A DNA stretch of 20,585 nt from Sphingomonadaceae bacterium (GCA_013821585.1 JACDGO010000004.1:1-20585); one strand, 5' to 3'. Positions 1 to 7,377 are shown, counted from the first letter of the stretch. Notes: a model not told the origin generated them from the letters alone. Made by a program: numbers and translations.

Positions 1-158
1 CCGCCCAAGCCCGCCGCCGCGCCGCCGAGCGCGAGGCCTCCAGCGGCAGCGAGCAAGGTCAGGAAGGTCATGATCGCGATCACCCACGGCATCGGCCCGG
101 CGAGCCGCCCCTCGGGAAGCAGCCGGCGGTCGGCGGCGGAGGGCGCGAACGGCGTCAC
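1..158 (-). CDS. ftsX: Cell-division ABC transporter permease FtsX, N-terminal part (cut by window edge)
   Basis: This is the first 52 residues of FtsX, the membrane partner of FtsE. The FtsEX complex sits in the inner membrane at the division site and passes ATP-driven conformational change to periplasmic peptidoglycan hydrolases. A short cytoplasmic N-terminus (rich in Arg and Leu, with an [12 protein letters not shown] stretch) is followed by the first hydrophobic segment, about residues 25-47, matching the usual FtsX layout. The start is a GTG at 158-156 that overlaps the ftsE stop as GTGA, which implies translational coupling. The rest of the gene lies before position 1. The identification depends mainly on the ftsE neighbour and this N-terminal pattern, because the FtsX periplasmic domain is not visible. 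Confidence 0.85.
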   Translation of the reverse strand, partial: MTPFAPSAADRRLLPEGRLAGPMPWVIAIMTFLTLLAAAGGLALGGAAAGLG

Positions 159-865
159 GCGACGCGCGGCTCGAGCGGCGGATGCTTGAGCGCGCCGGTG
201 GGGTCGGACAGACGGCCGCGATCGAGCCGCATCATCCGCGCGCTGCCGATCCGGCTCAAGAGGTGGAGGTCGTGCGTCGCGACGACGACGGTTGTGCCAA
301 GGCGGTTCAGTCCATCGAACAGGTGGAGCAGGCGAAGCGCCATTTCGGGATCGACGTTTCCGGTCGGCTCGTCGGCGACGAGCACGTCCGGACGGCCGAT
401 CACCGCGCGCGCGATCGCCACGCGCTGCTGCTCGCCGCCCGAAAGCGTCGCGGGCCGTGCCGATGCGCGATCGGCGAGGCCGACCCAGGCGAGCATTTCC
501 CTCACCGGCGTCTCGAGCTCGCGCTCGGCGACGCCGGCGACGCGTAACGGAAGCGCGACATTGTCGAAGGTCGAGAGATGCGGGACCAACCGGAAATCCT
601 GGAACACAACGCCGATCCGCCGCCGGAATTCGGGAAGCCGCGCACGCGGCGCGGTGACGACATCCTCGCCGAACATGCGGATCTGCCCCCGGCTCGGCCG
701 CTGCGCGAGGTAGAGCAGGCGCAGCAGCGAGGTCTTGCCCGCGCCCGACGGACCGGTGAGAAAGTAAAAGGCGCCGCTCGACAATGCGAACGACACGTCC
801 GACAACGTCTCGGCGCCGGTGCCGTAGCGCAGGCCGACATTGTCGAACTGGACGATATTGGCCAT
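155..865 (-). CDS. ftsE: Cell-division ATP-binding protein FtsE
   Basis: This is the ATPase subunit of the FtsEX complex. It binds ATP on the cytoplasmic face, joins the divisome and drives FtsX. The 236-residue protein has a full ABC set: Walker A GPSGAGKT at 38-45, Q-loop Gln89, signature LSGGEQQR at 141-148, Walker B VLVADEP at 161-167 with catalytic Glu166, and switch His198. The length is close to the usual FtsE length of about 220. The frame stays open far upstream, but ATG 865 is chosen because the fold begins there ([15 protein letters not shown]), a purine-rich GAGAG lies just before it, and the extension is low-complexity Arg/Ala sequence antisense to the next gene. It overlaps ftsX by 4 bp. 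The 149-bp gap to the divergent zinc-ribbon gene should hold both promoters. Confidence 0.95.
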   Translation of the reverse strand: MANIVQFDNVGLRYGTGAETLSDVSFALSSGAFYFLTGPSGAGKTSLLRLLYLAQRPSRGQIRMFGEDVVTAPRARLPEFRRRIGVVFQDFRLVPHLSTFDNVALPLRVAGVAERELETPVREMLAWVGLADRASARPATLSGGEQQRVAIARAVIGRPDVLVADEPTGNVDPEMALRLLHLFDGLNRLGTTVVVATHDLHLLSRIGSARMMRLDRGRLSDPTGALKHPPLEPRVA

Positions 866-1014
866 CGCTCTCGCCCACGCCCCCTCCCTCGCGCCATCGC
901 ACGCCGCGCGCCCGCTCGTAAAGCGTGGGCGCGCCGGTGCGAATGGCTTGCGCGCGGGAGCGCGATAGGGCTTAGTCGTGTGGCGCGACCCGTTCGAGTA
1001 CCCATGTCCTCCCG

Positions 1015-1725
1015 ATGATTCTGTCCTGCCCCGCCTGCCGAACGCGCTATGTGGTTCCCGACAGCGCCGTCGGCCCGAACGGGCGGCAGGTGCGCTGCGC
1101 CCAATGCCGCCACAGCTGGTTCCAGGACGCGGCCCCGCTCGATCTGGTCGAACGCGCAGCCTCGCCGCTCGCCGCGCCGATCGATCCGCCGCCGCTTCCG
1201 CCCGAGCCGCCGCGCGCGCCCGACCCGATCGTCCCCGCCGAACCCGAGCCCGATTACGACGCCTTCGCGCATGAGCCGCCGTTCCGGCCGCGCCGCAACC
1301 CGGCGCGCGCGTGGACGATCGCCGCGGTCGCGGTCGCGCTGCTGCTCCTCGCAGGGGTCGGCGCGCTGCAATGGTTCGGGACGCCGACTTTGTTCGCGCG
1401 CTTCGGCCTGCCGATCGGCGAGAGCGACGTGCCGTTGCTCCTTCAGGTGCCGCGCAAGCCCGAGCGACGCACGCTTCCCAGCGGCAACGAGCTGTTCGCG
1501 CTTTCGGGCCGCGTCGTGAATCCGACATCGAGCGCGCAGCGCGTGCCCGACATTCTCGCCGAGCTGCGCGATGCGGGCGGGCGCGTGGTCTATGGCTGGA
1601 CGATCACGCCGCCGAAGCGAACGATCGGCCCCAGGGAGACGATGCCGTTCGATTCGGCGGAGATCGACGTGCCCAAGGGATCGAAGGCGCTCAACCTGAG
1701 CTTCTCGGGCGCGCCGCCGCAATAG
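1015..1725 (+). CDS. MJ0042-type zinc-ribbon, single-pass membrane protein
   Basis: A 236-residue protein. An N-terminal zinc ribbon has Cys5, Cys8, Cys28 and Cys31 in the pattern CPACRTRY...[10 protein letters not shown], the hallmark of MJ0042/zinc_ribbon_5 domains. A Pro/Glu-rich linker spans about 52-95, one transmembrane helix lies at about 99-119, and a C-terminal beta-rich domain at about 140-236 resembles DUF3426. The zinc ribbon should be cytoplasmic and the C-terminal domain periplasmic. The function is unknown. Such proteins recur beside division or rRNA-processing genes in proteobacteria, and here the gene is divergent from ftsEX. ATG 1015 gives exactly the start of the zinc ribbon, though no clear Shine-Dalgarno sequence precedes it. 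The family assignment is firm for the zinc ribbon and moderate for the C-terminal domain. Confidence 0.88.
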   Translation: MILSCPACRTRYVVPDSAVGPNGRQVRCAQCRHSWFQDAAPLDLVERAASPLAAPIDPPPLPPEPPRAPDPIVPAEPEPDYDAFAHEPPFRPRRNPARAWTIAAVAVALLLLAGVGALQWFGTPTLFARFGLPIGESDVPLLLQVPRKPERRTLPSGNELFALSGRVVNPTSSAQRVPDILAELRDAGGRVVYGWTITPPKRTIGPRETMPFDSAEIDVPKGSKALNLSFSGAPPQ

Positions 1726-1806
1726 GCGGCCATTGCGGCCCCGCGAAGCCTTTGCTAGGGGCGCGCGCCTACCCGCCGCCGGGCGTGTCCGGGGGTGCAT
1801 GACTGT

Positions 1807-1893
1807 GCGGTCGTGGCGGAACTGGTAGACGCGCAGCGTTGAGGTCGCTGTGGCCGAAAGGCCGTGGAAGTTCGAGTCTTCTCGACCGCACCA
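1807..1893 (+). tRNA. tRNA-Leu (anticodon GAG)
   Basis: An 87-nt class II tRNA can be folded by eye. Acceptor arms GCGGTCG (1807-1813) and CGACCGC (1883-1889) pair over 7 bp, followed by discriminator A and an encoded CCA at 1891-1893. The D-arm contains the AACTGGTAGA loop. The anticodon stem CAGCG/CGCTG encloses the loop TTGAGGT, giving anticodon GAG (reads CUC and CUU leucine codons). A long variable arm (TGGCCGAAAGGCCG) is as expected for tRNA-Leu. The T-arm GGAAG/CTTCT holds TTCGAGT. The gene runs towards the ybhB-like gene and ends one base before that gene's stop codon, so any transcription terminator must lie inside the convergent gene. Confidence 0.97.
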
Positions 1894-1894
1894 A

Positions 1895-2512
1895 TCACGC
1901 CGTCGCTCTTCGCCCCGAGCCGGCCGTGCGTTCCTCGCCGCGCGAATAAGTGCCGGTCAGCACGCCCGCGGCGATCACCTTGCCCGCTATCGCGGTCATG
2001 AGGTCCGCGCGGCGCGGATTGCGGCCAATGACGGGCGCTTCGGACAGCGCGAACAGCTGGAATACATAGTCGTGCGGGCCGTGACCGGTCGGCGGATCGG
2101 GCGGCAGCCAGCCTTCGGAAAAGAAGCTGTTGCGCCCGACATCGCGCCCGTCCGCGCCGCCGTCTCCGTCGCGCGCGATCGCGCCTTCGGCGAGCCGCCG
2201 CTCATCCGGCGGCAGCCCCCAGACGACCGCATGGACGATCGGCCTGGGCGCGGGCGCGTCGGGATCCTCGACGATCAGCGCGAGGCTCAGCGTCTCCTCG
2301 GGAACGTCGCCCCAAACCAGTGGCGGCGAGACGCCCGCACCGTCGGCGGTGAAGCGCTCCGGCAGACGCGCGCCGTCACCGAAGGCCGGGCTCGACAATT
2401 CGATCCGCCCCGCGCCCTCGCCGATCATCGGGTCGGCGATCGCCAGCCCCGCGTGCCCCGCGCGCACGTTGCGCAACAATCCGCCGAGCCAGCGCGGGAC
2501 ATGTTCGAGCAT
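1895..2512 (-). CDS. YbhB/YbcL-type PEBP family protein (Raf-kinase-inhibitor-like)
   Basis: A 205-residue member of the phosphatidylethanolamine-binding protein fold. Diagnostic pieces are the substrate-pocket strand SPPLVWGDVPEETLSLALIVEDPDAP (about residues 62-87), the PIVHAVVWGLPP stretch (about 90-101), and the later GHGPHDYVFQLFAL motif (about 143-156), which supplies ligand-pocket residues. Bacterial members are small soluble proteins whose ligand is mostly unknown. About 40 residues precede the fold without an obvious signal peptide, so it is probably cytoplasmic. GGAG lies about 11 nt upstream of ATG 2512, supporting that start. A perfect tandem 10-mer sits 20-39 bp upstream. It is the last gene on this strand before the tRNA and is separated from the usher gene by 62 bp, so it may be transcribed alone. 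Confidence 0.88.
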   Translation of the reverse strand: MLEHVPRWLGGLLRNVRAGHAGLAIADPMIGEGAGRIELSSPAFGDGARLPERFTADGAGVSPPLVWGDVPEETLSLALIVEDPDAPAPRPIVHAVVWGLPPDERRLAEGAIARDGDGGADGRDVGRNSFFSEGWLPPDPPTGHGPHDYVFQLFALSEAPVIGRNPRRADLMTAIAGKVIAAGVLTGTYSRGEERTAGSGRRATA

Positions 2513-2531
2513 CGTCGATCTCCGGGTTGAT

Positions 2532-2551
2532 TGGCGATTGGTGGCGATTGG
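2532..2551. repeat. Two perfect tandem 10-bp repeats upstream of the ybhB-like gene
   Basis: The 10-mer TGGCGATTGG occurs twice head to tail at 2532-2541 and 2542-2551, flanked by further GATTGG fragments on both sides. It lies in the 62-bp gap between the usher gene stop and the ybhB-like start, 20-39 bp upstream of that ATG, where it could overlap a promoter or act as an operator. That role is inferred only from position. It could equally be a chance slippage repeat. Confidence 0.5.
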
Positions 2552-2574
2552 CTATCGGAACACGCGCGAGTCGG

Positions 2575-5238
2575 CTAGTTCGCCGCCATCCTCGGCGCGG
2601 GCTGCGCCGCGACCGCGCCCAGATGCGCGGACGGCGTCTTCGCGGAGACCGACGCCATGCCGCCGAGCGCGGGCGCGAGGCGCGTCGCTTGCGCGGCGAG
2701 CGCGGCGATGCGCAGGTTGTAGCGGCCATAGGGGACGCGCTCGAACAGGAAGAAGCCGTCGAAGTCCGAGCGCGTGCGCGCGGCGATACGGCCCTCGGCA
2801 TCGAGCAGCTCGAGGTCGACGCCTTCGAGATTGCCGCCGCCCCCACGCACCAATGTCCCGTCGACATCGCCCGCGCTGACCAACGGAAGCTCGACCGCGA
2901 GCGCAACGCCCGGGCGCGGCGTCACCACCAGGCCGGCCGTCGAGGGCTGGACGAACGGGTCGGCCAGCGACGAAGTGTCGATCCCGATCAGCACCGGCTG
3001 GAACGGTTCGAGCCCGTCGACAACGACTTCGCCGTCCGCGTCGGTCAGGCGGTCGACCGGAACGCGGCCCGCGGCGACCTGAACGTCCTTTTCGAGCGGC
3101 TCGTCCGGATCGCGGCGGCCGTTGCCGTTCGTGTCGCGATAGACGCGCACCAGGGTCGCGCCGCGGGCGGCGAGTTTGTCCGAGGTGACGCGGAACGCGC
3201 GGCCGCGCCGCGGATCGGGGCCGATCGAGAACGCGAGGTTGAGGCCGGCCGCGACCGCGCCGTCGGTCGCGATCTCGCCAGTTCCGGTCAACGCGAAGCG
3301 ATCGAAACGGCGCGCATAGCCGATTCCGGCGCGCCCGCGATGCAGCGCGCGGTCGTAACCGAGTTCCGTGCGCCATTCCGCGAGGCGCAGGTCGTCGCGC
3401 CCCGCCGACCATTCGCCGACGAGCGTCGCGGATTCGAAGCGGTTTTCGGGCGACAGGCGCCAGTGTGCTTCGCCGCGCAGCCGCACCCGGCCGACGCGCG
3501 CATTGGCGAGCAGCCCCGCCTCCATGACGCCAGGGGGATCGGGGCCGTAATGCCGCCGCCACTCGTCGCGCCACGACAGCTCGCCGGTCAGCGAGAGCGG
3601 GCCGAGGTTCGCCGAGGCGCGCGACGCGAGGTCGATCGAGTCATAGCCGGTGCGCCGCGTCGTGTAGCGCGCGTCCACATGCACTGGGATCGCGCCGCGT
3701 CCCTCGCCGAAATCATGGTCGACGGTGAAGCTGTGCAGGCCCGTCACGTCCTTGAGCACCCGATCGGATTCATAGCCGCCGTTTGCCCATATCGTTTCGA
3801 TTCCGTAATGTGTTCGCCCAGCTTCCCCGATAACCTGCGCGCGCACGGCGCTGCCGCCCCCGGCCTCACCCGACGCCGAAAGCTCGGCGAGCGCCGGGCC
3901 GATCGCGCGGCGCACGCTCGTCTCGATATAGTTTTTGCGCCCCGCGTCGTCGAGGACGAGGCTGTGCAGCAGCGCCGCGACCGACGTCCTGGCGTCGAGC
4001 CCGCGCTCGATCCCCAATGAGCCGCGCCATCCGCGCTGCCCGAAGTTCGGCGCGTGGTTCAGATCGATCAGATCGCGGCCGTCCTCGTCGATTCCCGCCC
4101 AATACCAGGTCTTCTTGGGCGGAATCGAGTCGAGCCCGACCGCTACCGATTTGACCTCGCGCCGCACCTGCCCCTGCGGCCCGTAAAGGACGATCTCGAA
4201 CCGGTTGGTTCCATAGAGCAACAGCACGTCGAGAAATTCGTAGCGGCCGTCGGCGCGGTCGTTGGCGAAGGCGAGCAGCTGGCCGTTGCGATAGAGTTCG
4301 GCGTCCCAGCCGCGCGGCAGTTCGCCGCGGAAATCGGTGCGGTCGAACGTGGTCGGCAGATCGACCGGGCGGTTGGTGATCATGATGCCGCGCCCGACGC
4401 TCGATTGCGCGACCAGCGGGCTCGACAGCCCGGTCACGTCGCCAGCGGCGATCTGCGTCGCGTGCAGCGGCAGCTTGCCTTCGGGATCGGTGCGATAGGC
4501 GCGCAAGCGCAGAGTCGCGGGCGCGCCGTTCCGGGTGGAAGACAGCCGCGCGTCATACGCGACCGGCCCCGCCTCGCCCGATGCGTAGAGCTCATATTGC
4601 GCGTCCATGCGGTTGCCGCTGCGCCGGTCGCGCAGGCCCCCGGCGCTGGCGACGATGTCGATTGCGGGCGGCTTGATCCCGCGCCACGGCGCGCTCGCGT
4701 GCGGCAGGCTCGCGAGATCGAAGGTAACGGGCGCGGCGGCAACGCGCGCGCGGCGTTCCGCGGCGAGCTGCGGCGGCAGCTTTTTGTCAGACTTGATGAT
4801 CAGAAGTGCGTTGCCTCTGTCCGCATCGAGCGTCACGCCGAGCCAGCGCGACAGCGCCTTTGTCGAGACGCACCAGCCCTCGGGCGTGTCGCGAATGTCG
4901 TCCGGCGCGACTTTCGCGGCATTGTTCATGATATGTTCTTCGCCATTCACGCGATCGATCGTCAGCGTATGATTTTCGGCGAATGCCCAGCCGGTCGCGC
5001 GGCGCGACTGTTTGTCGAGACGGATGGGGAGGTCGAGCGCCAGGATCATGTCGGCGAGATCGACGCACGTTCCGCTCGGCGTCGCATAACCGCGAACGCC
5101 GTCGCCAAGGCGATATTGATTGAGGCGCACATCGAGCAGCAGCGCGTCGTCGGCATTGGGCGCCCAAGCCGCGAGCGCGGGTTGCGCGGCGAACAGCGCG
5201 GCGACGGCAAGGCCGATCCGGGAAAGCAGGCGGCGCAT
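2575..5238 (-). CDS. Atypical fimbrial usher-like outer-membrane protein with carboxypeptidase-regulatory-like C-terminal domains
   Basis: An 887-residue exported protein. A signal peptide (residues 1 to about 23, ending ALA-A) is followed by an N-terminal domain with a Cys58/Cys123 pair. A long middle part, about 190-670, has alternating aromatic/basic beta-strand patterns expected of an outer-membrane barrel. It includes ushers' typical phrases such as RGELPRGWDAELYRNGQLL and FEIVLYGPQGQVRRE. Two C-terminal beta domains lie at about 697-785 and 791-846. The first contains DTNGNGRRDPDE (702-713), a calcium-loop-like motif seen in SdrD/Cna-B and carboxypeptidase-regulatory-like repeats. The size matches chaperone-usher ushers (about 800-900). 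The upstream chaperone gene (25 bp away) and DUF4402 pilin gene support a role in translocating and assembling pilins at the outer membrane. No alignment was run, so a distant family relation is possible. Confidence 0.75.
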   Translation of the reverse strand: MRRLLSRIGLAVAALFAAQPALAAWAPNADDALLLDVRLNQYRLGDGVRGYATPSGTCVDLADMILALDLPIRLDKQSRRATGWAFAENHTLTIDRVNGEEHIMNNAAKVAPDDIRDTPEGWCVSTKALSRWLGVTLDADRGNALLIIKSDKKLPPQLAAERRARVAAAPVTFDLASLPHASAPWRGIKPPAIDIVASAGGLRDRRSGNRMDAQYELYASGEAGPVAYDARLSSTRNGAPATLRLRAYRTDPEGKLPLHATQIAAGDVTGLSSPLVAQSSVGRGIMITNRPVDLPTTFDRTDFRGELPRGWDAELYRNGQLLAFANDRADGRYEFLDVLLLYGTNRFEIVLYGPQGQVRREVKSVAVGLDSIPPKKTWYWAGIDEDGRDLIDLNHAPNFGQRGWRGSLGIERGLDARTSVAALLHSLVLDDAGRKNYIETSVRRAIGPALAELSASGEAGGGSAVRAQVIGEAGRTHYGIETIWANGGYESDRVLKDVTGLHSFTVDHDFGEGRGAIPVHVDARYTTRRTGYDSIDLASRASANLGPLSLTGELSWRDEWRRHYGPDPPGVMEAGLLANARVGRVRLRGEAHWRLSPENRFESATLVGEWSAGRDDLRLAEWRTELGYDRALHRGRAGIGYARRFDRFALTGTGEIATDGAVAAGLNLAFSIGPDPRRGRAFRVTSDKLAARGATLVRVYRDTNGNGRRDPDEPLEKDVQVAAGRVPVDRLTDADGEVVVDGLEPFQPVLIGIDTSSLADPFVQPSTAGLVVTPRPGVALAVELPLVSAGDVDGTLVRGGGGNLEGVDLELLDAEGRIAARTRSDFDGFFLFERVPYGRYNLRIAALAAQATRLAPALGGMASVSAKTPSAHLGAVAAQPAPRMAAN

Positions 5239-5263
5239 GGCGGGTCGCCCCGGTCCGAAACTC

Positions 5264-6073
5264 CTAGCGCAGCACCGCCGAGGTTTCGGCGATCAGTCCG
5301 CCGCCCGCGTCATTGTCCTCGAGATATTCGATCTTCACGGGGCCGACAAGCTTCGCGGCGACGACGGCATCGACCGGCAGCGCCACCGTGCGGCTCGAGA
5401 TTTCGGCATAGGCGGCGATGCCGCGCACCTCGAGCAAGGGCTTGTCGATGCCGGAGCGCGTCACGCGGATGCGGCCGTAGGTCGAGCGGTCGCCGCTGCG
5501 CGCGAGCGTAAAGGCAAGCTGGGGGCCGTCCTTGTCGCGCACCATGTGCACGCCGCTCAGGCTCGCGGCGGCCTTGAGGCTTCCCTTGCGCACGATGATC
5601 GGAATGGTGACGCCGTAGATCGGTGTCAGCGCGATCGACAGGCCTTCGCGCACCGGCGTCGCGGTCGCCGGAGCCGCGCCGGGAATCGCGCGGAACAGCA
5701 TGTGCGCGCGATATTCGCCGTCGGGCAAGTCGGCGGGCGGGCGGATGCCGATGCGGATCGCCTGCGGCTGGTTGGGCGCGAGCACGATCCGGCGCGGCGC
5801 GTAGGAGATCATCGCGAGCGTCGCGGTCTCTTTCGCATTCGCGGCTTCGGGCGCCACATCGTCAAGCCGGCCGTCGGCGGTCATCCGCCTGAGTTCGAGC
5901 GAGATGCGATAGGTCGCGGGCTGCGCGCCGATGTTGTTGAGGATCACTTCGGTCCCGCGCGCGCCGTCGAGCACGACGCGTGTCGGCGCGACGAGGAGGT
6001 CGCCCGCGGCAAGCGCGGGCGCGGCGGCCGAAAGGAGCGCGAGCGCGGCAAGCCGCGCCGAAAATTTGTGCAT
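5264..6073 (-). CDS. Periplasmic PapD-like fimbrial chaperone
   Basis: A 269-residue secreted protein, probably the chaperone that captures unfolded pilins in the periplasm and hands them to the usher-like protein. The signal peptide covers about residues 1-23. The mature part starts with the classic strand pattern LLVAPTRVVLDGARGTEVILNN (27-48). It continues with YAPRRIVLAPNQPQAIRIGIRPP and DGEYRAHMLFRAIP, the donor-strand region of PapD-like chaperones, then a second beta domain. The length is slightly above the usual 230-250. ATG 6073 is chosen over an upstream in-frame ATG at 6112 because the signal peptide begins here and GGGGA precedes it with suitable spacing. A strong terminator and about 175 bp separate it from the pilin gene upstream, so it may have its own promoter or be fed by readthrough. 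Confidence 0.85.
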   Translation of the reverse strand: MHKFSARLAALALLSAAAPALAAGDLLVAPTRVVLDGARGTEVILNNIGAQPATYRISLELRRMTADGRLDDVAPEAANAKETATLAMISYAPRRIVLAPNQPQAIRIGIRPPADLPDGEYRAHMLFRAIPGAAPATATPVREGLSIALTPIYGVTIPIIVRKGSLKAAASLSGVHMVRDKDGPQLAFTLARSGDRSTYGRIRVTRSGIDKPLLEVRGIAAYAEISSRTVALPVDAVVAAKLVGPVKIEYLEDNDAGGGLIAETSAVLR

Positions 6074-6077
6074 GGTG

Positions 6078-6087
6078 GTTGGTCCCC
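6078..6087 (-). promoter_or_regulatory. Ribosome-binding region of the chaperone gene (shared 10-mer)
   Basis: On the minus strand the 10-mer GGGGACCAAC ends 4 nt before ATG 6073. Its GGGGA part is the likely Shine-Dalgarno sequence. The same 10-mer precedes the DUF4402 pilin gene. Confidence 0.55.
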
Positions 6088-6180
6088 ACGGAGCCTTTGT
6101 CGCTCCGTCCATCTCATTGCCCGAATTGAGTTGATTTTCCGCTAACCACGCGCGGATGACTCCCCTCCCTGGAAGGGGAA

Positions 6181-6220
6181 AAACAAAAAAAGCCCGCCGC
6201 CCCTTTTCGGAGCGACGGGC
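6181..6220 (-). terminator. Strong intrinsic terminator between pilin and chaperone genes
   Basis: Read on the minus strand, arms GCCCGTCGCTC and GGGCGGCGGGC (plus positions 6210-6220 and 6192-6202) form a stem of about 11 bp with two G-U pairs and a short GAAAAG-containing loop. A run of seven T, then G and more T, follows. It lies 27 bp beyond the pilin stop codon and upstream of the chaperone. This is the classical way to keep the major pilin mRNA abundant while letting limited readthrough reach chaperone and usher. Confidence 0.88.
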
Positions 6221-6247
6221 TTTCCCCTGGCCTTTGCGGTCGGTCGA

Positions 6248-6745
6248 TTACTGGTAGTCGACCGTAACCGTGAAGCTGCCCTGATAGACGCCGTCAGTTT
6301 GGTTCGCGCCGACCGAGAGGACGCCGCCCACGGTGAACGGATCGGGTCCGGCGGTGAGCGTCATCGTCGCCGCCGACGTGTTCAGCGTCGCCGACATCGT
6401 TCCGCCGTTCGAGCCAGTCAGGGTGACAGGACCCGCCGCAGCGAGGGTCACCACCGCGCCCGATGTGCCGGTGACGCCGAACGCCGCCGCCGTCGCAGGA
6501 TTGGTGCAGGTGAGGCCCGCGCCGCAGGTGCGGACGCCCGCCGACGAAACGGTCACGGTCGACGCGGCCGCGCCGGTGACGATCGTGCCGAAGTCGAGAT
6601 CGGCGCTCTTCGTGACGGTGATCTGCTTCAGGATCTTCGCCTTGGCGAACGCGGTCGCGGTCGCGGCCTGCGCCGAGGTCGCGCCCAAGCCGAGGGCGAG
6701 AAGCGCGGTGCCGCAAAGCGCGGCCTTGATCATCTGGTTCTTCAT
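6248..6745 (-). CDS. DUF4402 domain protein, probable major pilin subunit
   Basis: A 165-residue secreted protein with a clear signal peptide (1 to about 27, cleavage near AQA-AT). The mature chain is one DUF4402 domain: ITVTKSADLDFGTIV near the start, alternating Thr/Ser/Val beta strands, and the characteristic end VGGVLSVGANQTDGVYQGSFTVTVDYQ. Cys74 and Cys80 could form a small disulfide loop. DUF4402 proteins are fimbrial subunit-like, with an incomplete Ig-like fold completed by a neighbour's donor strand. The Ala/Thr/Gly-rich composition, a good ribosome site and a strong terminator right after the gene suggest high expression. Chaperone and usher-like genes follow. The role as a pilin is inferred from the family and context. 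A non-polymerising surface protein is the alternative. Confidence 0.88.
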   Translation of the reverse strand: MKNQMIKAALCGTALLALGLGATSAQAATATAFAKAKILKQITVTKSADLDFGTIVTGAAASTVTVSSAGVRTCGAGLTCTNPATAAAFGVTGTSGAVVTLAAAGPVTLTGSNGGTMSATLNTSAATMTLTAGPDPFTVGGVLSVGANQTDGVYQGSFTVTVDYQ

Positions 6746-6748
6746 GAT

Positions 6749-6758
6749 GTTGGTCCCC
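6749..6758 (-). promoter_or_regulatory. Ribosome-binding region of the DUF4402 pilin gene (shared 10-mer)
   Basis: GGGGACCAAC on the minus strand, 3 nt before ATG 6745, with AGGGGA as likely Shine-Dalgarno sequence. It is identical to the 10-mer before the chaperone start. Confidence 0.55.
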
Positions 6759-6873
6759 TGACTGAACGATAAATTCTGCTAGGGGACATTCGCCGCCCCG
6801 GTCGCGGCCTCGCTTTGCCCGACCGCGCGTTCAGATTGGCTTTCGCAGCACGGTTAACGGCGCGACAACGCCT

Positions 6874-7377
6874 TCAGCGATAATCGGCGGTGATCGGGAT
6901 AAGGCCGCGAAAGTCGCCCGACGCCCCGCCGGCCACGATCAGCCGCCCGCCAAAGCTGAACGAGAGCCTGCCCTGCGCGTCGAGCGCGGGATCGGGGCCG
7001 AGATCGGTTTCGAGCCCCGACACTTCCGCCGACCCGCCATTGGGCGCGCTCAGGCGTATCGAGGGCGGCAGGCTGATCCGGACGCGCGCGAACGGCGCGC
7101 CGGTCAGCCGCACCTGTCCCTTCAGCGCGAGGCCGCCGAGGTCGATCAGCCCCCCACCGATGGTCCGCCCGCCCGAACGCTCGTCGACCGCGATCGTCCC
7201 GCCCGTGTTCGCCCTGTGCGCCGCGCGGCTGAAGTCGAGCCCCGCCTCGATCTCGATCTCGAGCGGCTGCGCAGGCGCTTTCGCGGCCGTTTCGGGTGCG
7301 GGCGCGCACAGCCGACATTCGGCGTGCAACGTCTGCGCCGCAAGAAGCGTTAGGGCGAATGGCCAGCTTCGGTTCAT
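6874..7377 (-). CDS. Second DUF4402 domain protein, possible minor or tip pilin
   Basis: A 167-residue protein with a signal peptide (about 1-19, cleavage near LHA-E) followed by Cys21 and Cys24 and an Ala/Pro linker. The domain then carries the DUF4402 features: LEIEIEAGLDFSRAA near the start, an Asn-Gly-Gly turn, and the ending LSFSFGGRLIVAGG...GDFRGLIPITADYR, which parallels the terminal strand of the pilin next door. The two proteins are clearly diverged, with more Arg and Pro and less Thr here, so this may be a tip or anchoring subunit. It starts at ATG 7377 without a strong Shine-Dalgarno sequence, suggesting lower expression. It is first in the minus-strand locus and 128 bp upstream of the pilin start. 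DUF4402 membership is by eye. Confidence 0.75.
   Translation of the reverse strand: MNRSWPFALTLLAAQTLHAECRLCAPAPETAAKAPAQPLEIEIEAGLDFSRAAHRANTGGTIAVDERSGGRTIGGGLIDLGGLALKGQVRLTGAPFARVRISLPPSIRLSAPNGGSAEVSGLETDLGPDPALDAQGRLSFSFGGRLIVAGGASGDFRGLIPITADYR

Noticed and set aside
866..1528. N-terminal extension of ftsE to a much earlier start
   Set aside because: The extension is low-complexity and antisense to the zinc-ribbon gene; FtsE of normal length starts at 865.
1807..1893. tRNA-Leu as an integration site of a mobile element
   Set aside because: The tRNA is intact, no integrase or direct copy of its 3' end was seen nearby, and the flanking genes look chromosomal.
2527..5511. Long plus-strand open frames (2527-4020 and 4054-5511) opposite the usher-like gene
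   Set aside because: They are Arg/Ala-rich without any recognisable domain, and the minus-strand frame has a signal peptide, domains and operon context. High GC makes such antisense frames common.
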